Assembly (NCBI RefSeq): GCF_900107375.1
Contig: NZ_FNPT01000007.1
Span: 62,001-126,000 of the forward strand
Origin: Lysobacter sp. yr284
Lineage (GTDB): Bacteria; Pseudomonadota; Gammaproteobacteria; Xanthomonadales; Xanthomonadaceae
Reading direction: 5' to 3'
Length of the DNA: 64,000 nucleotides
Shown one piece after another: positions 1 through 7,739 of the stretch. Within the stretch, counting starts at the first letter, position 1, and each line of letters begins with the position of its first letter. The notes under the pieces were generated by a model that had not been told where the DNA came from, did no database searches, and worked only from the letters and a program-made list of their open reading frames with translations. Made by a program: the position numbers and the translations under genes.

Positions 1-498
1 CCGGCGTTCCTGGACGCCTACGGCCACGAGCGCCACGGCGGCGGCGCGCAGTGCCTGGTCTCGGACATCCGCATGCCCCTGATGAGCGGGCTGCAGCTGC
101 AGGAAGAGCTGCGCCGGCGCGGGATCGGCCTGCCGCTGGTGTTCGTCACCGCCCACGGCGACGTGCCGCTGGCGGTCGAGGCGATGCGCAAGGGCGCGGC
201 CAACTTTTTGGAGAAGCCCTTCGGCGACGAGGCGCTGATCGAGGCGATCCGCGCCGCCGTGGCCCACGCCCGCAGCCATGCCGGCGGCGGCGAGGGCGGC
301 GACGACCGCCTGGCCCGGCTGAGCCCGCGCGAGCGCCAGGTCATGGACCTGGTGGTCGCGAGCAAGCCCAACAAGATCATCGCCGACGTGCTCGGCATCA
401 GCGTCAAGACCGTGGAACTGCATCGATCGAACATGATGAACAAACTCGGGGTACGCTCGCTGCCCGAACTGATGAAGGTGGCGCTGGGCCATGGTTGA
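1..498 (+). CDS. FixJ/NarL-type response regulator, 5' end cut off by window
   Basis: Transcriptional response regulator of a two-component system. The reading frame is open from base 1, so the first part of the receiver domain is outside the window. The receiver phosphoacceptor lies in VSDIRMPLMSG, the conserved Thr region is VFVTAHGD and the Lys is in EKPF. The C-terminal 65 residues form a LuxR-type helix-turn-helix beginning LSPRERQVMDLV and ending in the recognition helix SVKTVELHRSNMMNKL. The tight REC-LuxR arrangement with 'TAHGDVPLAVEAM' is typical of the FixJ/TtrR group. It overlaps sctQ by 8 bases, so it is co-transcribed with the type III secretion genes and may control them; that role is inferred from position only. 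The cognate kinase is not in the window. Confidence 0.9.
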   Translation, partial: PAFLDAYGHERHGGGAQCLVSDIRMPLMSGLQLQEELRRRGIGLPLVFVTAHGDVPLAVEAMRKGAANFLEKPFGDEALIEAIRAAVAHARSHAGGGEGGDDRLARLSPRERQVMDLVVASKPNKIIADVLGISVKTVELHRSNMMNKLGVRSLPELMKVALGHG

Positions 499-1588
499 TA
501 CTCAGGCGGACGTTGCCGCGCCGGCGCGCGCCGGCGAAGACTTCGCCGCGCACGCGCGGCCGTTGCGCGGCAAGGTGCCGGCGCTGCCGCTGTGGCAGGC
601 GCAGGCGCTGTGCGCGTTCTTCGGCGCGCCGCAGCGCTGGCCGCTGCGCGAAGGCGGCGGCTGGCTGGAGTTCTTCCGCGCCAGGCCGGTCGACGGCGAA
701 ACGGTGATGCTGGAAGGCGACGGCGCGCGGGTGCGGCTGCAGCTCGACAGCGGGCTGGCGCTGGACACCGACACCGGCCTGCACTGGAGCGGCTACCGCG
801 GCCGCTCGCGCGTGCTGGCCTGGAGCCTGGCCCACGAATCGCAACTGATGAAGCTCAGCCAGGCGCTCGACGTGGCGCTGGTCCCGGTGGTCGACGACGG
901 CGCCGCCTCGCTGCGCGAGCTGCAGGCGCACGGCGGCGACGAGGACGGGCTGTGGCTGGGTTTCCGCATCCTCGACGGCGCCGGCCAGGCGCGTTCGCGC
1001 GGCCACCTGCGGATTCCGCCGGGCTGGGTCGACCGGCTGCTGCTGCGCGCCGAACCGTTCGAGCGCGCGCGCGGCGACGGCGAGCAATACCGCGACTGGT
1101 CGCAACTGCCGGTGCCGGTGACGCTGAGCTGGGACGGCCCGAGCCTGCGCTACCCGCAATGGCGCCAACTGCGCGCCGGCGACGTGCTGGTGATCGGCAA
1201 CTACCAACGTCCGCCGCCGGTGCGCGCGCTCGCGCCCGGGCTGGCCTGGCCGCTGGCGCCGGTCGCCGACGGCTGGCGCATCGACGGCCCGCCCCTGACC
1301 CTTTCCACGCACCAGGAGACATCTGCGATGAGCGATCCCGAATCCGCCGCCGACGCGCCGGAGGCCGCGACCGGGCCGGACGTGCCGGTCCGCCTGCAAT
1401 TCGACCTGGGCCGGCTGGAATGCCGCTACGAGGACCTGGCCGGCTTCCAGCCCGGCTACGTGTTCGCCCTGCCCTCGCGGCTGGAAGGCGCCAACGTGGT
1501 GATCCGCGCCAATGGGCGCGATGCGGGCCGCGGCGAGATCGTCGCGGTCGGCGAAACCCTGGGCGTGCGCCTGCTCTCCTGGAGCTGA
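491..1588 (+). CDS. sctQ: Type III secretion C-ring protein SctQ (YscQ/HrcQ)
   Basis: Cytoplasmic sorting-platform (C-ring) component of the type III secretion injectisome, which docks SctK/SctL/SctN and substrates. The 365-residue protein is a normal length for full SctQ. The N-terminal part is divergent. The last about 67 residues (from VPVRLQFDLGRLE to VRLLSWS) form the SpoA/FliN-like domain that dimerises in the ring. The ATG overlaps the regulator's stop. It is followed 3 bases later by sctR, the conserved sctQRST order. An in-frame ATG at codon 280, preceded by AGGAGA, marks an internal translation start (see separate entry). Family assignment rests on the SpoA domain and gene order. 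Confidence 0.9.
   Translation: MVDTQADVAAPARAGEDFAAHARPLRGKVPALPLWQAQALCAFFGAPQRWPLREGGGWLEFFRARPVDGETVMLEGDGARVRLQLDSGLALDTDTGLHWSGYRGRSRVLAWSLAHESQLMKLSQALDVALVPVVDDGAASLRELQAHGGDEDGLWLGFRILDGAGQARSRGHLRIPPGWVDRLLLRAEPFERARGDGEQYRDWSQLPVPVTLSWDGPSLRYPQWRQLRAGDVLVIGNYQRPPPVRALAPGLAWPLAPVADGWRIDGPPLTLSTHQETSAMSDPESAADAPEAATGPDVPVRLQFDLGRLECRYEDLAGFQPGYVFALPSRLEGANVVIRANGRDAGRGEIVAVGETLGVRLLSWS
1328..1588 (+). CDS. SctQ-C, internal translation product of sctQ
   Basis: Predicted separate 86-residue product made from within sctQ. The ATG at codon 280 is in frame and has AGGAGA at 1314-1319, 8 bases upstream, a far better ribosome site than most genes here. The product starts MSDPESAADAPE and contains only the SpoA domain. 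In Yersinia YscQ and Salmonella SpaO a similar C-terminal fragment from an internal start is a structural ring component binding the full-length protein. The same arrangement is inferred here, as synthesis has not been shown. Confidence 0.7.
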   Translation: MSDPESAADAPEAATGPDVPVRLQFDLGRLECRYEDLAGFQPGYVFALPSRLEGANVVIRANGRDAGRGEIVAVGETLGVRLLSWS

Positions 1589-1591
1589 ATC

Positions 1592-2524
1592 ATGGATTTC
1601 AGTTCGTTCTCGCCGGCCCTGGTGCTGCTGACGGTGGTCAGCCTGGCGCTGGCGCCGTTCGTGGCGGTGATGGTGACGTCCTTCACCAAGATCGTGGTGG
1701 TGCTGAGCCTGCTGCGCAACGCGCTGGGGCTGCAGCAGGTGCCGCCGAACGTGGTCATCAACGGCCTGGCGATCGTGCTGTCGATCTATGTGATGTATCC
1801 GGTGATCCTGGAGACCCACGACGCGATCAACGCCAGCGCCAACGGCGGCGCGACGGTGTCGGCGACGCAGGGGCCGGCGGCGGCGAACGCGGCCGCGGCG
1901 CCGGGTGCGGCGTCGGCGCCGGGCGCTGCGGCGGCGCCTGCCGGCGCGGCCGCGCCGGCCGCCGGCAACGCGGCAGCGGCGGCCGCCAACGCCGCGGCGC
2001 CCGCAACGGCGGCGACGGCCGCTCCCGCCGCGACGGCGGCCGCCAACGCCCAAGCCGGCGCGCCGGCGGCGGCGGCGGCGGCGAAACGCCCGTCGCCGAC
2101 GCCCTCGTCGGTGCTCGGCGGCAAGATGGACGCCGCCCGCCTGCTGCAGTTGATGGACGCCGGCAAGGAACCGCTGCGCAAGTTCCTGATCAAGCACTCC
2201 AGCGATGCTGAGCGCGCGTTCTTCATGCGCAGCGCCCAGCGCCTGCTGCCGCCGAACGCGCGCGCCGACATCGGCGTGGACGACTTCATCGTGGTGATCC
2301 CGGCCTTCACCGTCAGCGAACTCACCGCCGCGTTCCAGATCGGCTTCCTGATCTTCCTGCCGTTCCTGATCATCGACCTGGTGGTGTCGAACATCCTGCT
2401 CTCGCTGGGCATGATGATGCTCTCGCCGACCACCGTGTCGCTGCCGTTCAAGCTGCTGCTGTTCGTGCTGATCGGCGGCTGGGCCAAGCTGGTGCACGGC
2501 CTGGTGCTGACCTACGGCGGGTAG
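1592..2524 (+). CDS. sctR: Type III secretion export gate protein SctR (YscR/HrcR) with Ala-rich insert
   Basis: Inner-membrane export-gate subunit (FliP/YscR family) that forms the helical SctRST pore. Residues 1-75 contain the first membrane segments with the family motif TSFTKIVVVLSLLRNALG. Residues 180-310 hold the conserved half with FFMRSAQRLLP and the hydrophobic FLIFLPFLIIDLVVSNILLSLGMMMLSP. Between them, residues about 81-175 are almost entirely Ala with Pro, Gly, Thr and Asn. Normal SctR is about 215 residues; removing the insert from these 310 leaves about 215. The insert falls in the loop facing the periplasm. It follows sctQ by 3 bases; 97 bases separate it from sctS. Confidence 0.95.
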   Translation: MDFSSFSPALVLLTVVSLALAPFVAVMVTSFTKIVVVLSLLRNALGLQQVPPNVVINGLAIVLSIYVMYPVILETHDAINASANGGATVSATQGPAAANAAAAPGAASAPGAAAAPAGAAAPAAGNAAAAAANAAAPATAATAAPAATAAANAQAGAPAAAAAAKRPSPTPSSVLGGKMDAARLLQLMDAGKEPLRKFLIKHSSDAERAFFMRSAQRLLPPNARADIGVDDFIVVIPAFTVSELTAAFQIGFLIFLPFLIIDLVVSNILLSLGMMMLSPTTVSLPFKLLLFVLIGGWAKLVHGLVLTYGG

Positions 2525-2589
2525 CGCGGGTCCGCAGCCCGGGGCCGGCGAACGCCCGCCCCCTGCGCTTCCCCTTCGCGCGCTCGCGT

Positions 2590-2621
2590 CCCCAATTCCC
2601 CAATAGCGAATCCCTGCTGCC
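2590..2621 (+). promoter_or_regulatory. C-rich leader before sctS
   Basis: The 32 bases before the sctS ATG read as degenerate ATTCCC/AATCCC units and lack a Shine-Dalgarno. The same type of leader precedes glnA and uppP in this window. Function unknown. Confidence 0.35.
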
Positions 2622-2888
2622 ATGGGCGACATGCTGGAACTGACCAAACAGGCCCTGTGGCTGACCCTGCTGCTGTCGGGTCCGCCGGTGCTGGCCGCGG
2701 CCGTGGTCGGCCTGGTGGTGGCCTTCATCCAGGCGGCGACGCAGTTGCAGGAGCAGACCTTCGCCTATGCGATCAAGTTCACCGTGATCGTGGTGACCCT
2801 GTTCGTCACCGCGTCGATGATCGGCGGCACCCTGTACACCTTCGCCGACCGCATCTTCCTCGACTTCCCCGGCATGATCCGGCACTGA
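2622..2888 (+). CDS. sctS: Type III secretion export gate protein SctS (YscS/HrcS)
   Basis: Small export-gate subunit of the FliQ/YscS family. The 88 residues match the usual length and form two hydrophobic hairpin helices (about 15-40 and 50-75) separated by the conserved AFIQAATQLQEQTFAYAIKF segment. It assembles with SctR and SctT into the substrate pore. Gene order sctQ-R-S-T is conserved. No convincing ribosome site precedes the ATG; instead there is the C-rich leader described separately. The family call is secure from length, hydrophobic pattern and context. Confidence 0.95.
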   Translation: MGDMLELTKQALWLTLLLSGPPVLAAAVVGLVVAFIQAATQLQEQTFAYAIKFTVIVVTLFVTASMIGGTLYTFADRIFLDFPGMIRH

Positions 2889-2922
2889 TGCGCGCGACGA
2901 TGCGCGGCGCGGACACGATGCG

Positions 2923-3717
2923 ATGACCCTGGACATCGACAGCGGCGGCAACCTGCTGCTCGCGCTCGGGCTGGTGCTGCCGCGCGTGCTCGGCGCGTTC
3001 ATGATGCTGCCGCTGATCACCAACGAGAACATGCCGCCGCTGGTGCGCAACAGCTTCATGGTCTCGCTGGCGATCATCGCGATCCCGGTGGCGATGAACG
3101 GGGTGCCGCTGAACCAGCTCAACGCGCTGCAGTTCGCGCCGATCGTGCTCAAGGAGCTGTTCATCGGCGTGTCGATCGGCTTCGTGTTCGGCATGGTGTT
3201 CTGGGCGATCAGCGCCGCCGGCAACGTCATCGACACCCAGGTCGGCATGACCCTGGCGCAGGTGTTCGATCCGATCCAGGGCCACCAGGCCTCGCTACAC
3301 GGCAATTTCCTGTCGCAGTTCGCGACCTGGCTGTTCATGGCCAGCGGCGCGTTCCTGGTGTTCCTCGACCTGCTGATGGCCAGCTATGCGATGTGGCCGG
3401 TGGTGTCGTTCTTCCCGACCCTGCACGCGGCCGGCATGGAACTGTTCGTCGGCCAGTTCAGCTACCTCACCACCGCGCTGCTGGTGCTGGCGGCGCCGGC
3501 GATGGTGGTGCTGCTGCTGATCGACCTGTCGTTCGGCCTGGTCAACCGCTTCGCCCCGCAGCTCAACGTGTTCACCATCACCATGCCGATCAAGGCCTGG
3601 CTGGCGACCTGGATCGTGCTGCTGATGCTGGGGGTGTACGTGGAGATCGTGCTGGAACGCATCTCCGGCAACCGCGGCTTGATCGAGGCCTTGAACAAGG
3701 CCTTCGGCGGGGCGTAG
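2923..3717 (+). CDS. sctT: Type III secretion export gate protein SctT (YscT/HrcT)
   Basis: Inner-membrane export-gate subunit of the FliR/YscT family, 264 residues, normal length. It shows about six to seven hydrophobic segments and the family signature around GFVFGMVFWAISAAGNVIDTQ followed by FDPIQG. The C-terminal part contains FGLVNRFAPQLNVFTITMPIK, typical of SctT/FliR. It completes the SctRST complex. Its 3' end faces sctU head-on across a palindromic repeat, so unlike the classical colinear yscQRSTU cluster the last export gene is inverted. Confidence 0.95.
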   Translation: MTLDIDSGGNLLLALGLVLPRVLGAFMMLPLITNENMPPLVRNSFMVSLAIIAIPVAMNGVPLNQLNALQFAPIVLKELFIGVSIGFVFGMVFWAISAAGNVIDTQVGMTLAQVFDPIQGHQASLHGNFLSQFATWLFMASGAFLVFLDLLMASYAMWPVVSFFPTLHAAGMELFVGQFSYLTTALLVLAAPAMVVLLLIDLSFGLVNRFAPQLNVFTITMPIKAWLATWIVLLMLGVYVEIVLERISGNRGLIEALNKAFGGA

Positions 3718-3730
3718 CGGGAATGCTTCG

Positions 3731-3827
3731 TGTAGGAGCGGCGCGAGCCGCGACTGCGAAAACGCAACTACGTCGAAGCTTTCGCAATCGTTGCGTTTTC
3801 GCGGTCGCGGCTCGCGCCGCTCCTACA
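3731..3827. repeat. Paired GTAGGAGCGGCG palindrome (REP-like), copy 1
   Basis: Two inverted copies of a unit beginning TGTAGGAGCGGCGCGAGC, spaced so that the whole 97 bases can fold into a long hairpin. Each half can also form its own GCGGC-GCGA-GCCGC hairpin. It lies exactly between the convergent sctT and sctU genes. Related copies occur at 7632, 21361, 36929 and 57401. It resembles the repeated extragenic palindromes of Xanthomonadaceae and pseudomonads; a role in transcription termination or mRNA stability is inferred. Confidence 0.85.
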
Positions 3828-3837
3828 AGGGCTTGCG

Positions 3838-4950
3838 TCAGCGCGGCTCGTCGTCCAGCGGCGGCGGCAGTTCCGGCGCGCTGTCGTCGCCGTCGCGCAG
3901 GCGGCGCACGCCTTCGGCCCAATGCAGGACCTCGGCCACGGCCTCGAAGAACTCGTTGCCGATGTATTCGTCCAGCGCCACCCGTTCGTGCAGGCCGCGC
4001 GCCAGTTCGATGTTCTGCAGGATCGGCACGCCGGCCTCGACCGCGGCGGCCTTGATCGCCTCGGCCATGTAGCCCTCGCCCTTGGCCACCACCATCGGCA
4101 GGTCGGTGATGCCGTGCTCGTACTGCAGGGCGATGGCGATGTGGGTGGGGTTGGTCACGACGACGTTGGATTGGCGGACGGCGTTGAGCATGTTCTGCTG
4201 CGACCATTCCTGATGCAACTGCCGGCGCCGGCTCTTCACGTGCGGGTCGCCCTCGTTCTCCTTGACCTCCTGCTGGATGTCGCGCCGGCTCATGCGCAAC
4301 TGCTTGAGGTAGGAGAACTTCTGGTACCACACGTCGATGGCGGAGACGAAGAAGAACACGAAGATCGTCCACACCACGATCCGCACCAGCCCGTGCCAGA
4401 TGCCCGAGCCCATCGCCTCCGGCGGCGCGTACGGCAGCAGCATCAGCTGGGCCAGCATCTTGTAGATCACGAACACGCCGATCCCGACCAGGGCCGCGCT
4501 CTTGATGATCGACTTGACCAGCTCGACCAGGTTGTCCATCGAGAACATCTTCTTGACGCCCTCGGCCGGATTCATCTTGTCGAGCTGGGGCTTGAGCTTG
4601 GCCAGCGACAGGACCGGGCCGACCTGCAGGAACTCGACCACCGCGCCGAGGAACACGGCCATCGCCAGCAGCGGCAGGGTCAGCCAGAGCAGGGTCTCGA
4701 AGGCGGAGCCGCCGACTTCGCGCAGGGCGTCGCCGAAGGGCTGGTTGATCGCCTTGAGGCTGGCCTCGAACAGGCGCACCAGCTTGAGCCGCATGAAGTC
4801 CATCATCAGCCAGCCGCACACCACCCAGCCCAGCACCAGCACGGTGCTGGTCAGCTCCTTGCTCTTGGCGACGTTGCCTTCCTTGCGCGCGTCGCGGATC
4901 TTTTTCTGGGTCGGCGGCTCGGTCTTGTCGGCGCCCTGGTCCTTCGCCAT
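3838..4950 (-). CDS. sctU: Type III secretion autoprotease / substrate switch SctU (YscU/HrcU)
   Basis: Export-apparatus protein of the FlhB/YscU family that switches substrate specificity after self-cleavage. The 370-residue protein has the N-terminal signature DKTEPPTQKKIRDARKEGNVAKS, four hydrophobic segments (about 33-50, 85-108, 150-172, 185-206) and the conserved autocleavage motif NPTH at 267-270 (cleavage N/P). The C-terminal cytoplasmic domain continues with the expected VVAKGEGYMAEAIK. It ends in a proline/acidic tail. It is encoded opposite to sctQRST. No other secretion gene follows it in the window; ATPase, needle, ring and translocon genes must lie elsewhere. Confidence 0.95.
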   Translation of the reverse strand: MAKDQGADKTEPPTQKKIRDARKEGNVAKSKELTSTVLVLGWVVCGWLMMDFMRLKLVRLFEASLKAINQPFGDALREVGGSAFETLLWLTLPLLAMAVFLGAVVEFLQVGPVLSLAKLKPQLDKMNPAEGVKKMFSMDNLVELVKSIIKSAALVGIGVFVIYKMLAQLMLLPYAPPEAMGSGIWHGLVRIVVWTIFVFFFVSAIDVWYQKFSYLKQLRMSRRDIQQEVKENEGDPHVKSRRRQLHQEWSQQNMLNAVRQSNVVVTNPTHIAIALQYEHGITDLPMVVAKGEGYMAEAIKAAAVEAGVPILQNIELARGLHERVALDEYIGNEFFEAVAEVLHWAEGVRRLRDGDDSAPELPPPLDDEPR

Positions 4951-5176
4951 GCGCGGCCCTGCTGGGTGAAGGCCACCGAGGCTAGCACGCGGCGCACACG
5001 GCGAAAGTGGCGGGTGTCAGCAATCGCTGCGGGCGCTGCGACGGGCTCGGCGGGGCATGCCTGAATGCGCGCCGGGCACCCGACGTGCACCTAGGGTCGC
5101 CCCGAGTTGGCCCTGTCGCGGCCGCGGGGCTACATTGCGTCCATCCCCGAAACGGCGACCCGCCCACCCCGACCGC

Positions 5177-5494
5177 ATGAGCAGCATCGGCCCCGATTCG
5201 CGCATCGACCGCGCTGGCCTCGACAGCCAGACGCTGGAAGCGCTGCGCGTCCGCGAGCCGGCCGCGCAGGGCGCGTCGTTGCCGGCGGCGGTCGCCGAGG
5301 CGGTTCCGGCGTATGCCCCGCCGGCGGTCGATCCGGGCGAGCAGATCCTCAATGCCGACGCCTGGCACGGCGTCGCGCCCGGCGAGCGCCAGCTGCCCGG
5401 CGACTCCCGGCTGGAGCACGAGTTGGGCCAGCTGGACCTGTCCGCCGCGGCCGACCGCGGCGCCGATGCGGTGCTGGATTCGCTGACGCTCTGA
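5177..5494 (+). CDS. Small hypothetical protein
   Basis: Unrecognised 105-residue protein starting MSSIGPDSRIDRAGLDSQ, divergent from sctU with a 226-base spacer. It is proline- and alanine-rich in the first half (AVPAYAPPAVDPGEQ) and has a short amphipathic, acidic C-terminus (HELGQLDLSAAADRGADAVLDSL). No signal peptide or membrane segment. An upstream in-frame ATG at 5057 is possible, but the added residues are Arg/Pro/Ala-rich and look non-coding. Size, position beside sctU and the C-terminal helix would fit a small type III component such as an inner-rod (SctI) relative, but I cannot show homology. Confidence 0.55.
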   Translation: MSSIGPDSRIDRAGLDSQTLEALRVREPAAQGASLPAAVAEAVPAYAPPAVDPGEQILNADAWHGVAPGERQLPGDSRLEHELGQLDLSAAADRGADAVLDSLTL

Positions 5495-5620
5495 GGCGCG
5501 TCCGCCGCAGCGATCCCGCGCTGCCCGACCCGGCCGCGAGCGCGACCGAGCCCTCCCCGCATCGCTGGCGCCGGCCCGCTCGGCTAGGCTAGTGCCGCCC
5601 TTCGTTGCCGCCCGCCGCCC

Positions 5621-6301
5621 GTGACCGACGCCGATCCCTCGCCCGAAGCCCTGCGCGCCGCCGCCGACCGCCTGGTCTCGGCGCTGGCCGCGCACAGCGA
5701 CCCGGAGTACCGGCTCAGCGTACTCAAGCGCGTGGTCCGCCGGCTCGGCGAGGACCGCTATCCCTTGTTCATCCGCCTGCTCGGCGTGGTCGCCGAGAGC
5801 GACGACGCGCGCGCCCAGCGCCTGCTCGCCGACACCTTCGGCACCGCGCTGCGGCGCATGGACCTGCCCGGCGGCGCGTTGAGCTCCTGGGGCGCGACCC
5901 GCCTGCCGGACGCGACCGGGCCGGTCGCGGTCAGCGCGCTGTCCGGTCATTTCTTCGGCGCCACCCCGCGACGGCTGCTCGGGCCGGTGGAGTACCTGAC
6001 CGTGTGGCACCTGCAGCGCACCCAGCGCACCGCGCTCGGCGCCGACACGTTCCGCACCGCGCTGGCGCGGCTGATCGCCCTGCTCAACCGCAGCGAGGAC
6101 GCGCGCACGCTGTATCCGCAGAAGCTCGCGGCCGATGCGCAGAACGAAATGGAAGGCGCCTACACCCGCGCCACCCGCGAACGCCTGCGCGCGCTCGCCG
6201 ACGCCTGGCGCGCCGGGCGCTCGCCGGAAGAGGTGGCGCAGGCGGCGTTGGAGGTTGCGGATGCGCCGCTGCCGAGCGGGTGGGTGGTGCGCGATCTTTG
6301 A
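5621..6301 (+). CDS. Hypothetical protein
   Basis: A 226-residue soluble protein with a GTG start and no signal peptide. It appears all-helical, with many Arg/Ala/Leu and an organised stretch YRLSVLKRVVRRLGEDRYPLFIRLL near residues 27-55. A middle segment (SWGATRLPD to FFGATPRRLLGPVEYL) is less helical. Family not recognised. Codon bias matches its neighbours and no competing frame is better, so I accept it as a gene. It lies between the type III genes and the copper genes with no obvious functional link to either. Confidence 0.7.
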   Translation: MTDADPSPEALRAAADRLVSALAAHSDPEYRLSVLKRVVRRLGEDRYPLFIRLLGVVAESDDARAQRLLADTFGTALRRMDLPGGALSSWGATRLPDATGPVAVSALSGHFFGATPRRLLGPVEYLTVWHLQRTQRTALGADTFRTALARLIALLNRSEDARTLYPQKLAADAQNEMEGAYTRATRERLRALADAWRAGRSPEEVAQAALEVADAPLPSGWVVRDL

Positions 6302-6534
6302 TCGCTTGGGTCCTTCGCCCCACCCCTCTCCCGCAAGCGCGAGAACGGCTAGCCAAGCGCTTACGGCGAAATTGCGTCGTCGCCGAATCCAACGGAGCAA
6401 AGCCCCTCCCCCGCTTGCGGGAGCGGGCTCGGGGTGAGGGCGCCAGGCAAAAACGCCGCTGCGACACTGGGCCACATCCTTGCGCGCAACGCCGGTGCTG
6501 CAATGCAAGCCTCCCCGCACCGAAGCGATTGCGC

Positions 6535-7137
6535 ATGCGCGACCATCCCGCCCTGCCCTCGCGCCGCCGCCTGCTCGCCGCGGCCGGCGCCGCCGCGCTG
6601 CTGAGCGCCTGCGGCGAACAGGAACCGAAACTGCGGCTGCACGGCATCGACCTGAGCCAGCGCCCCGGCTTCGGCGGCGATTTCCGCCTCAACGATCCCG
6701 ATGGCCGCGAACGCACGCTGTCGGACTTCTACGGCCGCGCGGTGCTGCTGTTCTTCGGCTTCACCCTGTGTCCGGACGTATGCCCGACCGCGCTGACCCG
6801 CGCGGTGCAGATCCGCAAGCGGCTCGGCGCCGACGGCGCGCGGCTGCAGGTGTTGTTCGTGACCCTGGACCCGCAGCGCGACATACCGCAGGTGCTGAAG
6901 GCCTACACCCAGGCGTTCGACCCCAGCTTCATCGGCCTGAGCGGCAGCGAGCAACGCATCGCCGAAACCGCCAAGGCCTTCCGCGTGGTCTACGCCAAGG
7001 TCCCGACCGGCTCGACCTACACCATCGACCACTCCGCGCTGAGCTACGTCTACGACGCCCGCGGCCGGCTGCGCATGGCCTTGCGCCACGAGCAGAGCGC
7101 GGCCGAGTGCGTCGAGGACATCCGCCAGATCCTGTGA
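6535..7137 (+). CDS. SCO1/SenC family copper-delivery lipoprotein
   Basis: Thioredoxin-fold copper chaperone for the CuA site of cytochrome c oxidase. The 200-residue protein begins with RRRLLAAAGAAALLSAC, a twin-Arg-like lipoprotein signal with the lipobox Cys. The SCO copper-binding motif is CPDVC (in FTLCPDVCPTAL) and the distal His ligand is in YTIDHSAL. The C-terminus EDIRQIL is typical. It is followed 8 bases later by a PCu(A)C gene, forming a two-gene unit that supplies copper to respiratory oxidase in the periplasm. Confidence 0.95.
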   Translation: MRDHPALPSRRRLLAAAGAAALLSACGEQEPKLRLHGIDLSQRPGFGGDFRLNDPDGRERTLSDFYGRAVLLFFGFTLCPDVCPTALTRAVQIRKRLGADGARLQVLFVTLDPQRDIPQVLKAYTQAFDPSFIGLSGSEQRIAETAKAFRVVYAKVPTGSTYTIDHSALSYVYDARGRLRMALRHEQSAAECVEDIRQIL

Positions 7138-7145
7138 GGCCGCAT

Positions 7146-7625
7146 ATGCGTATCCCGCTTCGCCATTCGTCGCTGTTCGCCGCCGCGCTGCTGTGCGCGA
7201 CGCCCGCCGTCGCCGCGGTGGCCGCGGCCGCACCCGCGCCGGCCGCGGTCGCCGTCGAGGCGCCGTGGGTGCGCGCGACCGTGGCCCGGCAACCGGCCAC
7301 CGGCGCCTTCATGCGCCTGACCGCCGCGCGCGACCTGCGCCTGGTCGGCGCGCGCTCGCCGGCGGCCGAACAGGTGGAAGTGCATGAGATGGCGATGCAG
7401 GGACAGATGATGCGCATGCGCCAGGTCGCGGCGCTGGACTTGCCCAAAGGCCGAGCGGTCGCCCTGGCGCCGGGCGGCTACCACCTGATGCTGATCGGAT
7501 TGAAACAGCCGCTGCGCGCCGGCGAGAGCGTGGCGCTGACCTTGATCTTCGAAGACGCTGCCGGCCAGCGCAGCGAGCAGTCGGTGCGAGCCGAGGTCCG
7601 CCCGCTGGCGACGCCGGCCTCGTGA
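7146..7625 (+). CDS. Periplasmic copper chaperone PCu(A)C
   Basis: Copper chaperone of the DUF461/PCu(A)C family that loads the CuA centre together with SCO1. The 159-residue precursor has a signal peptide ending near ATPAVAAVAAA. The copper motif H-x-M...M...H-x-M is visible as VHEMAMQGQMMRM followed by GGYHLML. Other family hallmarks are APWVRA and PATGAFMRL. It sits directly downstream of the SCO1 gene and is followed by a palindromic repeat. Confidence 0.93.
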   Translation: MRIPLRHSSLFAAALLCATPAVAAVAAAAPAPAAVAVEAPWVRATVARQPATGAFMRLTAARDLRLVGARSPAAEQVEVHEMAMQGQMMRMRQVAALDLPKGRAVALAPGGYHLMLIGLKQPLRAGESVALTLIFEDAAGQRSEQSVRAEVRPLATPAS

Positions 7626-7631
7626 TCGCCC

Positions 7632-7728
7632 TGTAGGAGCGGCGCAAGCCGCGACCGCGACAACGCAATTACGACGAAACCTGCGCGATGGTTGCGTTGT
7701 CGCAGTCGCGGCTCGCGCCGCTCCTACG
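7632..7728. repeat. Paired GTAGGAGCGGCG palindrome (REP-like), copy 2
   Basis: Same organisation and length (97 bases) as copy 1 at 3731: two inverted half units with a 50-base central part that also pairs partly (CGCAATTACGACGAAA facing its counterpart). Located exactly between the convergent PCu(A)C gene and the RegA-like regulator. Confidence 0.85.
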
Positions 7729-7739
7729 CAGGGCTGCGG

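Noticed and set aside
404-2728. Very long antisense reading frame (774 codons) across sctQ and sctR
   Set aside because: His/Gln/Arg-rich composition typical of the complement of GC-rich coding sequence; real genes with clear domains lie on the other strand.
5177-5494. Assigning the small protein beside sctU as the inner-rod protein SctI
   Set aside because: Size and location fit but no convincing family motif; left as hypothetical.
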